Shown here: one piece after another, positions 6,068-6,772 of the stretch
How positions within the stretch are numbered: the first letter of the stretch is position 1
How the letters are laid out: each line of letters starts with the position of its first letter
Source: JALYNX01 sp035292605
Lineage (GTDB): Bacteria > Actinomycetota > Acidimicrobiia > Spongiisociales > ZC4RG35
Direction of reading: 5' to 3'
DNA: 6,772 bases
Assembly: GCA_035292605.1 (NCBI GenBank)
Contig: DATDPT010000084.1
Coordinates: 1-6,772 of the forward strand
Notes under the pieces: model-generated
What the model was told of the DNA's origin: nothing
What the model saw: the letters and a program-made list of their open reading frames with translations, nothing else
The model's database searches: none
Translations under genes and position numbers: made by a program

Positions 6068-6772
6068 ATGCGCACACCCTTTGAGATCTCAGATCGATTC
6101 ACCGAGCAGTGGTCGGACCTGACCCCGATCGAAGCCACCATGAAGGGCTTGCCGGGACGCGATCACCTTTGGGACGATTTCTCGCCGGACGGTGAGGCGG
6201 CTCGGGCCGACCTGGCCAGGGTGACTCGAGCCGAGCTCCTTCCCCTTCTGACTCATCCCGATCCCAAGGAAGCAATGGCGGCCAAGGTGCTCTCGTCGTG
6301 GATGGAGAAGAAGGTGACGGTTCACGAGCGTGGCAAGTGGAAGTACGACCTCAACCACATCTACAGCCCGTTTCAAAGGGCTCGCGATGCCTTCGACGTC
6401 ATGTCCAAGGAGGGCGAGCCGGCATGGTCCAACATCGCCACCCGTCTCGAGACCTTTGGGGAGATGCTCGAGGGATACCGGCAGAGTCTCGCTGCCGGGC
6501 TTGACGAAGGGCTGACCGCGGCCCAACGTCAGGCCCAGACCCTGATCGAACAGGCGCGGGCCGTGGCCGGGGAAGACTCGCGGTTCGGGGGCTATCCCGA
6601 TGACGCTTCGTCCAAAGGAGGTGATCCCGAGAGGCTGGTTGGTGCCGTGAACAAGGCGCGGGTGGCCAGCCACGAATTCGCGGATTGGTTGGAGCACACC
6701 TACTTGCCGGGAGCCACCCCCGAAGATGCAGTGGGGGAGGAGCGCTATCTGCTCGGTGTCGACGACTTTCTG
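6068..6772 (+). CDS. DUF885 family protein, N-terminal part (runs off the window)
   Basis: An open frame from ATG 6068 runs to the window edge without a stop, giving 235 residues; DUF885 proteins are usually about 540-600 residues, so more than half is missing. GAGGA at 6059-6063, 4 nt before the ATG, supports the start. The sequence has no signal peptide and begins 'MRTPFEISDRFTEQWSDLTPIEATMKG', then 'GRDHLWDDFSPDGEAARADL', a helical stretch with 'FQRARDAFDVM', 'WSNIATRLETFGEMLEGYRQSL', and 'VGEERYLLGVDDFL' near the right edge. This order (a DP/TP-x-ATxxG-like opening, a D-x-FSP motif, the helix with 'RLE..P/GEML' and a 'G+E.Y' motif) is what I know from DUF885 proteins. These are alpha-helical, predicted metallopeptidase-like proteins; the expected HExxH-type region would lie beyond the window. 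It diverges from the phosphotransferase gene with 41 bp between them. Confidence 0.7.
   Translation, partial: MRTPFEISDRFTEQWSDLTPIEATMKGLPGRDHLWDDFSPDGEAARADLARVTRAELLPLLTHPDPKEAMAAKVLSSWMEKKVTVHERGKWKYDLNHIYSPFQRARDAFDVMSKEGEPAWSNIATRLETFGEMLEGYRQSLAAGLDEGLTAAQRQAQTLIEQARAVAGEDSRFGGYPDDASSKGGDPERLVGAVNKARVASHEFADWLEHTYLPGATPEDAVGEERYLLGVDDFL

Overview
The window looks like an ordinary chromosomal stretch of a high-GC bacterium, most probably an actinobacterium and possibly an Acidimicrobiia-like lineage. This rests on the GC-rich third codon positions, frequent GTG/TTG starts, a group III-type phosphofructokinase and an actinobacterial-style AbiEi/DUF559-like protein. The lineage is an inference from gene style, not from a marker gene. 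I saw no rRNA, tRNA, CRISPR array, insertion sequence or prophage gene.

Positions 2-2673 (+) hold a tightly packed corrinoid-uptake operon. It contains the C-terminal end of a BtuF-like substrate-binding protein, a BtuC/FecCD-type permease, a BtuD-like ATPase, and a CobO/BtuR corrinoid adenosyltransferase. Each gene overlaps the next by 4, 4 and 8 bp. The adenosyltransferase at the end indicates that the transporter carries a corrinoid rather than a siderophore: the corrinoid is imported and then adenosylated to the coenzyme form.

A 109-bp spacer precedes a phosphofructokinase (2783-3931, +). Its active site carries the Asp and Lys that mark pyrophosphate-dependent enzymes, so it is probably a PPi-fructose-6-phosphate phosphotransferase (Pfp). 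After it, 4002-4944 (+) encodes an AbiEi-antitoxin-like/DUF559-like protein split by a +1 frameshift at a GGG run near 4196. Its 3' end contains a perfect 16-bp inverted repeat.

Converging on it is an ACAD10/APH-family phosphotransferase (4956-6026, -). Divergent from that gene, with only 41 bp between them, is the first part of a DUF885-family protein (6068 to the window end, +). It is open at the right edge.

Nothing here amounts to a clearly new system. The items worth a second look are the frameshifted AbiEi-like gene, the inverted repeat at the convergent junction, the predicted PPi specificity of the phosphofructokinase, and the translationally coupled uptake-plus-adenosylation operon.
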